64,000 nt of DNA from Bacillus carboniphilus (GCF_039522365.1 NZ_BAAADJ010000005.1:62001-126000), one strand, 5' to 3'. Numbered from the stretch's first letter, positions 19,292 through 27,503 are shown. Notes: generated by a model not told the origin, from the letters alone. Numbers and translations are program-made.

Positions 19292-19792
19292 TTACCTTGT
19301 TTGTCCTTCTCTCTTTTTTTCACCTAACATTTTTATCACATCTTGATTGATGTCAACTCTCCCCTCTAGATGCTTGAAACTACTTCTCATTTCAATCCGG
19401 GTATTCTCAAGCTCCCTCATCATACTTCCATAGTAAAAGGCGATTTCCTTCCGCATCTCACCTTGTTCAGATTGTAAAGAAGAAACGTTTTGTTTGATTT
19501 CACCTTGTTCCGCTTGTAATGAGGAGATGCTTTGCTTGATTTCTCCTTGCTCACTTTGCAATGAGGAGATGCTTTGCTTGATTTCTCCTTGCTCAGCTTG
19601 TAACGCGGATATGCTTTGCTTAATTTCCACCTGATCAGATTTAAATTCAGCAATGTCCTTCTTCATTTCACTTTGTTCTGATTTTATGGCTCCGATATCT
19701 GCCTGCATTTCTTTTTGAACCTTTTCGAACTGATCAAATCGGTTATTTATTTGCCCCATAATTTCTTTTAGCAGTTGTTCCATTTGTTTCAC
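19292..19792 (-). CDS. Coiled-coil protein with six 14-residue repeats
   Basis: A 166-residue hydrophilic protein with no signal peptide or membrane helix. Residues of about 39-122 are six tandem 14-residue units of the form [Q/K]-x-E-Q-x-E-[I/M]-K-[Q/K]-x-[I/V]-x-x-[L/F], best seen in QSEQGEIKQSISSL. Fourteen residues are two heptads, so this should be a continuous coiled coil. At DNA level the units are 42-bp tandem repeats, three of them almost identical, so copy number may vary by slippage. AGGAGG-type bases precede the ATG. The C-terminal part (EVTRIEMRSS-like region) is charged. Function unknown; I recognise no family. Confidence 0.75.
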   Translation of the reverse strand: MKQMEQLLKEIMGQINNRFDQFEKVQKEMQADIGAIKSEQSEMKKDIAEFKSDQVEIKQSISALQAEQGEIKQSISSLQSEQGEIKQSISSLQAEQGEIKQNVSSLQSEQGEMRKEIAFYYGSMMRELENTRIEMRSSFKHLEGRVDINQDVIKMLGEKKREGQTR

Positions 19793-19938
19793 CTCCTATT
19801 TGAGACTTAGTATACAACTTGGAAGTGAATTTGACTAATTGGGAAAAAGGGGAAATCCATATGTGAAATTCTAAATTTTCAAGTAGACATTCCTAGAGTT
19901 TCACTTTGGAAATAGCAATTTTCATCTCTAATAATCCA

Positions 19939-19970
19939 GTGGGACAGTGAAACCTGTCCCCTCTGTCCCT
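19939..19970. repeat. GGGACAGG palindromic repeat, copy 2
   Basis: GTGGGACAGTGAAACCTGTCCC followed by CTCTGTCCC. It abuts and slightly overlaps the lrp stop codon, so on the minus strand it forms the start of the lrp 3' untranslated region. No T-run follows, so it is not a classical terminator. Confidence 0.7.
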
Positions 19971-20418
19971 ACAACTTTAGACCAGTTCGGCTCTTAAATC
20001 TTCGGAGTAAGATGTGACTCTCCACACGACTGATGCCTTCTAAAGCATACAGCTCGTTGTTAATAAATCGTTCTAAGCTTGTAAAATCCTCTACAAGTAC
20101 GTGCATATGTAAGGTACTTGGGCCCGTCATTTGGTAGCAGCTTGCGACTGCCGGGTTGTCTGCGAGCGCTTGTGCCACCTCAACTAAATGGGCCGGTTCA
20201 CAATCGACCTCGAAAAAGGCTGATACACCTTTTCCTACTTTTTCAGAGTTAATAACAACGCTGAACTTTTCAATGACTCCATTTTTCATTAGCTGTTGGA
20301 CACGGTCGCGGATGGATACCCTTGATAGTCCCAATTCTTTTCCTATATCGACATACGATAGTCTTCCGTTTTCTGTAAGAAGCTGCAGTATTTTTTTATC
20401 CGTATCATCAAGCTTCAT
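19969..20418 (-). CDS. Lrp/AsnC-family transcriptional regulator
   Basis: A 149-residue protein with an N-terminal winged helix-turn-helix (LDDTDKKILQLLTENGRLSYVDIG to LSRVSIRDRVQQLMKNGVI) and a C-terminal RAM ligand-binding domain (about 65-149). It is divergent from the HD-GYP gene, and an inverted repeat lies between them. The effector is unknown; family members respond to amino acids, which fits the neighbouring gamma-glutamyl metabolism only loosely. Confidence 0.9.
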   Translation of the reverse strand: MKLDDTDKKILQLLTENGRLSYVDIGKELGLSRVSIRDRVQQLMKNGVIEKFSVVINSEKVGKGVSAFFEVDCEPAHLVEVAQALADNPAVASCYQMTGPSTLHMHVLVEDFTSLERFINNELYALEGISRVESHILLRRFKSRTGLKL

Positions 20419-20477
20419 TTTTTCACCAGCCTGTCTTATTTTTGCCTTGTAACCTTTATTATAAGCGAATTTACCAT

Positions 20478-20522
20478 TTTATGGAGGGGTATTTTTACAG
20501 AAATATAGGCATACCCCATAAA
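20478..20522. promoter_or_regulatory. Inverted repeat in the lrp/HD-GYP divergent region
   Basis: TTTATGGAGGGGTAT and ATACCCCATAAA form an interrupted dyad with an 18-nt centre, placed 60-105 nt upstream of the Lrp-type gene and 80-124 nt upstream of the HD-GYP gene. Lrp-family proteins often bind such sites in their own divergent promoter regions. An operator role is inference. Confidence 0.45.
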
Positions 20523-20601
20523 AAAACTGATAGATATAAAAGAAGGACATGTTTATAATATTGCATAGTCCATTTGTCACGCATTTAAAAGGGGGGAGAA
20601 C

Positions 20602-21675
20602 ATGAAAAAGGTACCGTTACGTAAAGTCAAAGAAGGCGACATTCTCGCTTTAGACCTTTATACCGAAGACTTTAAGCTATTATTAGTCCGTGGAACGAAG
20701 CTATCTTTTCCATTAATAACCCTCATGAGTAATCGTGCCATTAAGGAAGTTTTTATTGAAGACGAACACACGGATGATGTGACATATAGTCCTCTCCTCT
20801 TTCATGATGCTCGAAAAGAAATCCATAAGGAAATTTACCGGGTTCTATTTCAATATCTTTCTCAAGAAGAAATTGGTTTCAAATTTAATTCGGTTGACCT
20901 TGGAAAAGAATTTGAGAAAATTTCTAGAACCCTCTTGAATTATATAGCGACTCAACCAGATATTCTACACAGTATGCATGACATTCATGTGTACGACCAT
21001 TACGTTCTTCAACATTCCCTTAATGTCGGGATGATTTCCGGCATGATTGGGCTGGAAAAAGGGCTTTCCAAAAATGAGCTAATCGAGCTTATGGTAGGTG
21101 CGATGTTGTTTGATATTGGAATGACTAAACTTCCTAAGCATGTGTTGAACAAAAAAGGAACATTTAGTACGATTGAGAAAAAAGTCGTTCAGCGTCACAC
21201 CATGTTGGGGTATGAAGTTTTAATAAAAGAACGAAATATCTCAGAAGAGTCTGCCCTGTGCGCCTTATATCACCATGAACGATTAGACGGCGATGGTTAT
21301 CCTACGAACTTACCTGGAGATGCGATTCACTTGTACCCACGGATTGTCGCGGTTGCAGATGTATTCGATGCGCTAACAACTCAGCGCCACCATCGAGATC
21401 AATACTCCCCTCATGAAGCAGTGGAATACCTTTATGCTTCCGGCGGTACGATGTTTGATACCGATGTCATTAAGTCGTTTTTAAAAACTTTCGCTGTCTT
21501 CCCAGTTGGTTCAACCGTAAAGCTAAATAACGGTTTGAATGCGGTTGTGACAAAGGTTTTCCCAGACTTCCCGCTTCGCCCTGTGGTTCGGATATTAGAA
21601 GATACCCATGGTGAGCGACTACATACACCGATTGACGTAGATCTTCGTCACCATCATAATGTAACGATTCAATAG
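20602..21675 (+). CDS. HD-GYP domain protein with altered HD motif
   Basis: HD-GYP proteins hydrolyse cyclic-di-GMP. This 357-residue protein has an N-terminal region of about 110 residues without a recognised sensor, then the HD-GYP domain. The first histidine (QHSLNVG, His138) and HHERLDGDGYP (224-234) are present. The HD dyad itself reads LFDIGMTKLP, with Phe170 where the metal-binding histidine is expected and Asp171 retained. It may therefore be a binding or regulatory protein rather than an active phosphodiesterase. GGGGGGAG precedes the ATG. It is divergent from the Lrp gene and convergent with hpf. Confidence 0.88.
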   Translation: MKKVPLRKVKEGDILALDLYTEDFKLLLVRGTKLSFPLITLMSNRAIKEVFIEDEHTDDVTYSPLLFHDARKEIHKEIYRVLFQYLSQEEIGFKFNSVDLGKEFEKISRTLLNYIATQPDILHSMHDIHVYDHYVLQHSLNVGMISGMIGLEKGLSKNELIELMVGAMLFDIGMTKLPKHVLNKKGTFSTIEKKVVQRHTMLGYEVLIKERNISEESALCALYHHERLDGDGYPTNLPGDAIHLYPRIVAVADVFDALTTQRHHRDQYSPHEAVEYLYASGGTMFDTDVIKSFLKTFAVFPVGSTVKLNNGLNAVVTKVFPDFPLRPVVRILEDTHGERLHTPIDVDLRHHHNVTIQ

Positions 21676-21682
21676 AGACAGT

Positions 21683-21716
21683 AAAGCCCGCAGGCGGTAA
21701 TCGCTGCGGGCTTCTT
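21683..21716. terminator. Terminator between HD-GYP gene and hpf
   Basis: A 10-bp stem AAGCCCGCAG/CTGCGGGCTT in the convergent region. T-runs are short on both sides (CTTCTT on plus), so efficiency is uncertain. Confidence 0.75.
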
Positions 21717-21737
21717 AATGTAATGTCTATTGTTTAA

Positions 21738-22301
21738 TTAAGTTGTCTCAATTAACCCATATTTGCCGTCTTTACGCTTGTAGACGACATTGGTTTTGTT
21801 AGATTCTGCATCGGTAAAGACATAAAAGTTATGTCCTAACATGTTCATTTGTAAAATTGCTTCTTCGCTATCCATTGGCTTCAGGTCGAAGCGCTTCGTT
21901 CTCACTAATTCTAAGTCATAATCTGTATCAGCTTCCTCTGTCGCAACAGCTGAAGCACTTTCTTCAAACCCAGTAAAGAGTTCCTTCGTACTACCCTTTT
22001 CTCTAAACTTACGGTTGACCTTCGTCTTATGCTTACGGATTTGTCTCTCTAATTTGTCGAGGATTAAATCAATCGCTGCATACATATCCTGATGTCCCTC
22101 TTCTGCTCGAAGAACCAATTGCGTCATCGGAATGGTCACTTCCACTCTCGCAAATTTATCAGGTAACACTTTTAAATTAACATGGACATTGGCATCAGGA
22201 GATTCAGTAAAGTACCTTTCCAGCTTACTAATCTTTTTCTCCACATAATCTCGTAATGCTGCTGTAACTTCAATGTTTTCACCACGAATGTTATACTTCA
22301 T
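21738..22301 (-). CDS. hpf: Ribosome hibernation-promoting factor, long form
   Basis: A 187-residue long-form HPF that dimerises 70S ribosomes into 100S particles in stationary phase or stress. The N-terminal domain (MKYNIRGENIEVTAALRDYVEKK, residues 1-100) binds the decoding region. A linker of about 25 residues leads to the C-terminal dimerisation domain (VRTKRFDLKPMDSEEAILQM, MLGHNFYVF, VYKRKDGKYGLIE). It is the B. subtilis YvyD equivalent and lies next to the fliT end, as there. A SigB-type promoter match lies upstream. Confidence 0.96.
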   Translation of the reverse strand: MKYNIRGENIEVTAALRDYVEKKISKLERYFTESPDANVHVNLKVLPDKFARVEVTIPMTQLVLRAEEGHQDMYAAIDLILDKLERQIRKHKTKVNRKFREKGSTKELFTGFEESASAVATEEADTDYDLELVRTKRFDLKPMDSEEAILQMNMLGHNFYVFTDAESNKTNVVYKRKDGKYGLIETT

Positions 22302-22344
22302 ACGCTAATGCCCCCTTATCGTGTTATGTAGTACTACTTCTACA

Positions 22345-22370
22345 CTACCCGTCCAAACTCCTTCCTAAAC
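22345..22370 (-). promoter_or_regulatory. Putative SigB promoter of hpf
   Basis: On the minus strand GTTTAG-N14-GGGTAG matches the SigB pattern GTTTAA-N12-15-GGGTAT with one mismatch in each box, about 45 nt upstream of the hpf ATG. The B. subtilis orthologue is a known SigB target, which supports the call. Confidence 0.65.
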
Positions 22371-22459
22371 GGGCAAATCCCACAAGAATTTTTTACTATA
22401 TCTTCAATAATTTTTAACGATTACTTAACCTTATGCGAGGAGGACACTACGGCATGCAT

Positions 22460-22495
22460 GAAAAATGCGAGACCTCCAAAAAGAGACCCCGCATA
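22460..22495 (-). terminator. Terminator of the flaG-fliD-fliS-fliT operon
   Basis: On the minus strand ATGCGGGGTCTC pairs, with some G-T pairs, with GGAGGTCTCGCAT and is followed by TTTTTC. It starts a few bases after the last gene of the operon. Confidence 0.8.
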
Positions 22496-22498
22496 AAT

Positions 22499-22885
22499 TT
22501 AATGAGCAATATATGGTTTTAAAAGCCCTTGAATTTCCTCAGACCATTTGAGAAAACTAGGGGCAAAGGATTCGCGAATGAACATTTGCTTAAAGCCTTC
22601 ATCCTGTAATTTCCCATTGAATTGGAGAGACTGCTCCAACACATTGTCAAAACGAGAAATGGCTTGTTGAACATTAGCATCCTCTGCCAATACATTTTCT
22701 AGGATAATATGACTATTCAAAAGCTGTTGAAAAGCAGAGAAGATGTCTCCTAGAATCCGGTCTCCTTGCATTTTCTCGGGGTCTTGAAAGCTGTCCACAA
22801 TATAATGAACCGCTTCATCCATCGTTTGTAAAAGACTTGCGTACTCTCGAATAACTTGAAGATTATCTTCCTGCACTTGTATCAA
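22499..22885 (-). CDS. Small protein at the end of the flagellar fliDST operon
   Basis: A soluble, largely helical protein of about 128 residues with no recognised catalytic motif. Features include VIREYASLLQTMDEAVHYIV and SFAPSFLKWSEEIQGLLKPY. It follows the fliT stop without a gap, so it belongs to the flagellar operon and may be an export chaperone or assembly factor. A GTG at 22894 would abut the fliT stop but has no ribosome binding site. The in-frame TTG at 22885 has AGGTGAT upstream and is preferred. I do not know a B. subtilis counterpart at this place. Confidence 0.65.
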   Translation of the reverse strand: MIQVQEDNLQVIREYASLLQTMDEAVHYIVDSFQDPEKMQGDRILGDIFSAFQQLLNSHIILENVLAEDANVQQAISRFDNVLEQSLQFNGKLQDEGFKQMFIRESFAPSFLKWSEEIQGLLKPYIAH

Positions 22886-22894
22886 AAAAATCAC

Positions 22895-23245
22895 CTATTT
22901 TCGTTTATCGTAAAACATACCGTCGTGGTTGATAGATTTATATGGGTTTACATACTTCTCTCTGGAATCTTTACGGTTCTTTAAAGATTTCATATCCTTT
23001 TTAATCTTCTCTTTTTCAGTTTGAAGTAAAAACTGAATTTCCTTTTCCATTACGATGCATTTTTGGCCGATGGTTTCCTCTTCTTTTGTGTAGGGAGGCT
23101 TCATTTGGAGCAGCATCGATTGTCTGCGATCTAGGATTGTGTTGATTTGCTCAATTTGCTGATCCCGGTCCTGGGTGTCTTCATGCTTTTTGAGTAAAGC
23201 TAGAAGTTGTTTTGTTTCTTCAAAGAACTCATTAACCACTGACAC
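22895..23245 (-). CDS. fliT: Flagellar protein FliT
   Basis: A 116-residue helical export chaperone in the position of B. subtilis fliT, directly after fliS. The body is charged coiled-coil-like (ETKQLLALLKKHEDTQD, TILDRRQSMLLQM). The C-terminal tail DGMFYDKRK is a recurring end of Bacillus FliT proteins. The start is GTG at 23245, with GGAGC about 9 nt upstream, overlapping the end of fliS by 14 nt. Confidence 0.8.
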   Translation of the reverse strand: MSVVNEFFEETKQLLALLKKHEDTQDRDQQIEQINTILDRRQSMLLQMKPPYTKEEETIGQKCIVMEKEIQFLLQTEKEKIKKDMKSLKNRKDSREKYVNPYKSINHDGMFYDKRK

Positions 23246-23642
23246 TTGAATCGGCTCCAGCTGCTGTTGGTTTTTTGTTTAGTTGGATGACTTGTTTCCA
23301 GGTATCACGGAATTCGGTTGCTAAGCCTTCAACTTCGTCTAAAATGGAAGAGTCATTTTGTACGTTGGCTTCCATTAGACGACGGTTCATATAGTCGTAT
23401 AGTGGCATCAATTGTTGTGAAATAGCTACTTCTGGATTTAAAGTAACCATTAGTTCTTGAACAATCTTTTGTGCTTTTTGGATATTTGTATTTTTTACTT
23501 CAATGTTCTTATCTTCGATTCCCTTTTTTGCGAGCTTAATAAATTTGATACAACCGTTATATAGCATTAAGGTTAACTCACCCGCTGTGGCGGTATTAAC
23601 GGAATTATCTTGGTATTTTTGGTATGGATTTTTCATGGCCAT
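23232..23642 (-). CDS. fliS: Flagellin-specific export chaperone FliS
   Basis: A 136-residue helical-bundle chaperone that holds flagellin unfolded before export and, in B. subtilis, works with the FliW-CsrA-Hag switch. Typical blocks are NPYQKYQDNSVNTATAGELTLMLYNG, with the tyrosine region that contacts flagellin, and ISQQLMPLYDYMNRRL. GGAGGAATACC precedes ATG 23642. The C-terminal tail is Ala/Gly/Ser-rich and probably disordered. Confidence 0.96.
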   Translation of the reverse strand: MAMKNPYQKYQDNSVNTATAGELTLMLYNGCIKFIKLAKKGIEDKNIEVKNTNIQKAQKIVQELMVTLNPEVAISQQLMPLYDYMNRRLMEANVQNDSSILDEVEGLATEFRDTWKQVIQLNKKPTAAGADSSVSG

Positions 23643-23680
23643 GAGGTATTCCTCCAGTCCTATCTTTTCTTTAAAGCTAC

Positions 23681-25237
23681 TTACATTCCTCCACCAAATT
23701 GGTTCATAAGGAACATGGATTGTTGGTTTGATTGTTGAATTGCCTTTTCCATTGCTGTGAATTGACGCCAGTAACGGTCTTCAATGTCTAACAGTCTTCT
23801 TTCAAAATCCGAAATTCGATCATCTATGTTTTCAAGATTACGACCAATTGTAAACGATTGGTTGGTACTTGAACTTTTACCTGCTTTTTTCTCTATGCTT
23901 TCCATAGTACCCTTCAGTGTTTCACGAAGACGGTCTACAATTCCCTCCGAATTGGAGGTTGCACCATTAAAAAGCTTATACACGCCATTTGGGTCATCTG
24001 AAATGGCTTTGCGTAACTTATCTTCATCAATAATTAGCTTCCCTTTTTCAAGGTAGTTTGAAGAGGTTTTAATTCCAATTTCAGCTAACTGCGAGACACC
24101 AGTCAACCCTTCAACCACTGTATAAAGGTCTCTTCTCATTTGATTTAAGCCATTCTGTAATACCGAATCACCACGTAAAGTCCCGCTTTTAGCTCGTTCT
24201 TCCCACAGCTCTATTTCCTTCTCTGACATTGCCTCCTTTTGTTCAGAGGTTAGGGGCTGATAATCTCGGTAGCGTTTTTCATCCACCTTACTGTTCATCT
24301 TTTCAATCATTTCATTGTATTTATCTACAAATTTGACGACTGTTTCAAGGATCTTATCAACATCAGGTGAAGAAGAGAAAGAAACGGATTCTCCAGCTGC
24401 TGTTTCCTTTTTTAAAGTTAATTCAAATCCATTTATGTTTATATTATTTGTGCTTCTAGTGATTCGTAGACCGTTATAAGTCAGATCAGCATTTTGTCCG
24501 ATAGTCCCAACACCGTTTGCTTCCGCCTGTTTGTTATTAACATGAAAATTTAGAGTTTCCTTAAGGAAGGTCCCTGCTACATCCACTAACTCAATTTCTG
24601 GTAAATCAGTAGGAGAAACCACATTCCCTGTGTTTTTTGCAGTAAATGAGATTTGATTTGTTGCGTCATCAAAAAACGCATTCACGCCAGACTTCTCATT
24701 AATTTTACTAATAATAGAGTTGAGTGTTTCCTTCGAAGGATCAAATGTCAATTTAAAGCCTTCCTCGATTGTTTCACCTTTAGCATTAGTGGTTTGTGTT
24801 TGTAGTTCTCCATTCGGCTTTATAGCACGAATAATAAAAGTTTGTGTCCCCGTAACCCCTTGCTCACTCAGTAATTTATCGGGTTCTAATGTTACCGGAA
24901 TTCTATTACGCATTGTTGCCGACTTCGCAAGCTGATGTACTTCAACTGAGCCAGAAAAATCTGACACTGAATTAATGTTTCTAACAGAAACAGCATCCGG
25001 ATTAGAAGAACTGATGGTCTTTTGGATAAAAGTTCCTTGCTTTCCAACTCCGTCAAATATTAAACTATCAAAATCAAACATCAACTTATTCATCTCACGG
25101 TAGTCATCACGTTGCCATTCTAAGAAAGTTTTCTTTTGGGTTAATTTATCAAGTGGCATTCTTTCAGCTTTCATCAAATCCGATACAAGCTGATCGATAT
25201 CCATACCACTAGCTAATCCGCCTATTCTCATGCTCAT
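23681..25237 (-). CDS. fliD: Flagellar filament cap protein FliD
   Basis: Forms the pentameric or hexameric cap at the filament tip and guides flagellin polymerisation. It has 518 residues. The N-terminal MRIGGLASGMDIDQLVSDLM and MPLDKL are the conserved export and D0 region. The middle FliD_N and FliD_C domains include SGSVEVHQLAKSA and VDKYNEMIEKM. The C-terminal helix (IDDRISDFERRLLDIEDRYWRQFTAME) is a coiled coil ending in MNQFGG. It lies between flaG and fliS in one operon. Confidence 0.95.
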   Translation of the reverse strand: MSMRIGGLASGMDIDQLVSDLMKAERMPLDKLTQKKTFLEWQRDDYREMNKLMFDFDSLIFDGVGKQGTFIQKTISSSNPDAVSVRNINSVSDFSGSVEVHQLAKSATMRNRIPVTLEPDKLLSEQGVTGTQTFIIRAIKPNGELQTQTTNAKGETIEEGFKLTFDPSKETLNSIISKINEKSGVNAFFDDATNQISFTAKNTGNVVSPTDLPEIELVDVAGTFLKETLNFHVNNKQAEANGVGTIGQNADLTYNGLRITRSTNNININGFELTLKKETAAGESVSFSSSPDVDKILETVVKFVDKYNEMIEKMNSKVDEKRYRDYQPLTSEQKEAMSEKEIELWEERAKSGTLRGDSVLQNGLNQMRRDLYTVVEGLTGVSQLAEIGIKTSSNYLEKGKLIIDEDKLRKAISDDPNGVYKLFNGATSNSEGIVDRLRETLKGTMESIEKKAGKSSSTNQSFTIGRNLENIDDRISDFERRLLDIEDRYWRQFTAMEKAIQQSNQQSMFLMNQFGGGM

Positions 25238-25260
25238 TTATATCACCTCTATACTTCTAT

Positions 25261-25626
25261 CTATATCTTTTCATCTACTATAAAGCCTAAGAATTCTGCC
25301 ATAGCTGCATATATGTCTAATAGTTTCTTAGGAGGAACTTCTTTCACGATTTCCTTTGTTACCTCATCTACGATTGTAACGTAGTATTCTTCTAGCTTCT
25401 CATGAAATTCAAATTTTAAATTTGTATTGGCTTGTTTAACAAATTTATTTAAATTTTGAACGACTTGTTCAACTTGTTCTTTTTTTGGTTTCACTTCTTC
25501 TACTTTAGTGTTTTGATTTTCTTGGGCATTGGTGGATCCGAGCTGTTTCATTTTATCTAGAAGCTTCCACTCCGTATTCGATACACTTTGAATGCTTTGA
25601 CCTTGAATTGACATTGGTTTTGTCAC
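25261..25626 (-). CDS. flaG: FlaG family flagellar protein (YvyC)
   Basis: A protein of about 121 residues whose C-terminal half is the FlaG domain (NTNLKFEFHEKLEEYYVTIVDE, then KEIVKEVPPKKLLDIYAAMAEFLGFIVDEKI). The N-terminal half is Gln/Lys-rich and probably disordered. In other bacteria FlaG influences filament length. The first ATG in frame is more than 15 nt from the ribosome binding site. A GTG at 25626 lies 7 nt after AAGGAG and is the likely start. It is the first gene of the flaG-fliD-fliS-fliT operon, with a SigD-like promoter upstream. Confidence 0.9.
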   Translation of the reverse strand: MTKPMSIQGQSIQSVSNTEWKLLDKMKQLGSTNAQENQNTKVEEVKPKKEQVEQVVQNLNKFVKQANTNLKFEFHEKLEEYYVTIVDEVTKEIVKEVPPKKLLDIYAAMAEFLGFIVDEKI

Positions 25627-25665
25627 ACAAAATCTCCTTCCCCAATTAAAAACCCTTTTATTTTT

Positions 25666-25692
25666 ATATCGGACCAAAACTGATATTTTTCA
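25666..25692 (-). promoter_or_regulatory. Putative SigD promoter of the flaG operon
   Basis: On the minus strand TGAA-N15-TCCGATAT resembles the SigD consensus TAAA-N15-GCCGATAT, with one mismatch in each box. It is about 40 nt upstream of the flaG start. Confidence 0.6.
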
Positions 25693-25802
25693 AGTTTTAA
25701 ACAATCCTTTTTATGCCAGATGGATCACTTAGGGATCAGTTCCACATTTTTGGCACAATGATAGTTTAATAGATTCGGAGTCTAATATATGTAAATTAAA
25801 TA

Positions 25803-25841
25803 GAAAGAAGCCATGACCAAACAACTGGTCACAGCTTCTTA
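25803..25841 (-). terminator. Terminator downstream of the peptide-binding lipoprotein gene
   Basis: On the minus strand AAGAAGC-GTGACCA pairs with TGGTCA-GGCTTCTT around a short loop and is followed by TCTATTT. It lies after the palindromic repeat that follows the gene stop. Confidence 0.85.
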
Positions 25842-25852
25842 CGATATTAAGG

Positions 25853-25902
25853 TGGGACAGGAAACCTGTCCCCCTGTCCCCGGGACAAGGAACCTTGTCC
25901 CT
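25853..25902. repeat. GGGACAGG palindromic repeat, copies 3 and 4
   Basis: Two adjacent copies: GGGACAGGAAACCTGTCCC, a perfect 8-bp stem with a 3-nt loop, and GGGACAAGGAACCTTGTCCC, also perfectly palindromic, joined by CCCTGTCCCC. The element ends 2 nt from the stop codon of the binding-protein gene, so it is transcribed in its 3' untranslated region ahead of the terminator. Confidence 0.8.
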
Positions 25903-25904
25903 AC

Positions 25905-27476
25905 CTATTCGATTGTTACATCATCGATCATGTAGATTTCAGCCGGGCTAATCCAGAAGCCTTTTACGTTTTTCCCTAGTACGGCGATGGATTCATCGTT
26001 ACGTAGGAAAATGGCTGGTGCTTCTTCTAATTCGATGGCTTGTGCTTCTGCATAAATTTCTTGGCGTTTTTCTGGGTCGGTTTCTTGACGACCACGGTCG
26101 ATTAGTTCATCTACTGTTGGGTTACTGTAGAATGAACGGTTTCCTGGGTTTCCTCTTGCATCAGAATGGAATAGGAAGTATTGGTTATAGTCAGCGTCAC
26201 CTGTCATGTTAGACCAACCTAGGATGAACATGTCGTGTTCCCCTTTAGCTGTTGCATCTAGGTATGCTCCCCACTCAACAACCTTCACTTCAACGTCAAT
26301 TCCAACACCTTTTAGTTGAGATTGAACAACTTCTGCTACGTCCATGCGCTCTTTGTTGTCATTTGTCCAAATGGTTGTTTTAAAACCATCCTCATAACCT
26401 GCTTCAGCAAGCAGTTCTTTTGCCTTTTCAATATTGTATTCGTAACCTGTTAAATCAGCATTATGTCCCCAAACTCCAGGACCCATTGGACCAGTAGCTA
26501 CAGTCCCTACATTATTGTATACACCTTCAACAATCGCTTTAGTATCTACTGCATAACTAATGGCTTGTCTTACACGTGGGTCATTAAATGGCTCTTTTTG
26601 TGTGTTAAAGCCAATATAGTCAATCCCTAGCGCATCGCTACGTAGTAGTTTCATGGAATCACTAGCTTCTACTCTTTCGATTTCAGTTACTGGAATCGGG
26701 TTTGCAATGTGCGCTTCCCCAGTTTCTACCATCGCAATTCTTGTAGAATCTTCAGGAACAACTTTAAACGTGACAGAATCGATTTTTGGTTTGTCACCCC
26801 AGTATTCATCGTTACGAACGAGCTTAATTTCTTGACCAGGCTTCCAATCGTCAAATTTGAATGGACCGGTACCTACTGGATTTTGCCCCACTTTTTCTCC
26901 TGAATCAATTAAAGTCGGACTAATAATTCCAGCTGCATAGTGGGATAGGTTAGCTAGTAATGGCGCAAACGGGTATGCAGTCTTTAATTGAACCTTATGA
27001 TCATCGACAACAACAACTTCTGTAATCATTTCAAATAAGTTTTTACGTGGTGAAGCTGTTTCTTCAGCTTGAACACGCTCAATTGTCTTTTTCACTGCTT
27101 CGGCCGTAAATTCAGTTCCATCATGGAATTTAACCCCTTCACGTAACGTAAATTCCCATGTCGTATCGTCAATTTGTTCCCATTCAGTTGCCAGTGCAGG
27201 CTGAATGTCCATATTGGCATCTTGGCGAACTAGGCCTTCAAAAATCTTACCATGATACACGTTTGCGGATGGGATATCCGTTCCTAAATGCGGATCTAAT
27301 TGAGTAGCATCCGATAAAACGGCAATCACTAAATCACCTGTGTTTCCTTTACTATCACTACCAGAGTCCCCCAATTGTCCAGGGTCCTGATTTCCAGTAC
27401 AAGCTGATAAAAGTAATGTAGTAATAATAGCTATACTCAGCCATAAAGAACTCCATTTATTTCGTTTCATCTTCAT
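25905..27476 (-). CDS. Oligopeptide/dipeptide ABC transporter substrate-binding lipoprotein
   Basis: A 523-residue SBP family 5 lipoprotein. The signal peptide ends in the lipobox LLSAC. The family motifs LDPHLGTDIPSANV, YHGKIFEGLVR, VKFHDGTEFTAEAV and NPVGTGPFKFDDW are present. It should sit on the outer face of the membrane and deliver peptides to the permeases encoded on the opposite strand at 28.8-30.6 kb. AAGGAGAGTGAG precedes the ATG. It is transcribed after the M24 peptidase gene, in the same direction with a 27-nt gap. Confidence 0.93.
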   Translation of the reverse strand: MKMKRNKWSSLWLSIAIITTLLLSACTGNQDPGQLGDSGSDSKGNTGDLVIAVLSDATQLDPHLGTDIPSANVYHGKIFEGLVRQDANMDIQPALATEWEQIDDTTWEFTLREGVKFHDGTEFTAEAVKKTIERVQAEETASPRKNLFEMITEVVVVDDHKVQLKTAYPFAPLLANLSHYAAGIISPTLIDSGEKVGQNPVGTGPFKFDDWKPGQEIKLVRNDEYWGDKPKIDSVTFKVVPEDSTRIAMVETGEAHIANPIPVTEIERVEASDSMKLLRSDALGIDYIGFNTQKEPFNDPRVRQAISYAVDTKAIVEGVYNNVGTVATGPMGPGVWGHNADLTGYEYNIEKAKELLAEAGYEDGFKTTIWTNDNKERMDVAEVVQSQLKGVGIDVEVKVVEWGAYLDATAKGEHDMFILGWSNMTGDADYNQYFLFHSDARGNPGNRSFYSNPTVDELIDRGRQETDPEKRQEIYAEAQAIELEEAPAIFLRNDESIAVLGKNVKGFWISPAEIYMIDDVTIE

Positions 27477-27503
27477 CTCACTCTCCTTCTATGTTTTTGC
27501 GTA

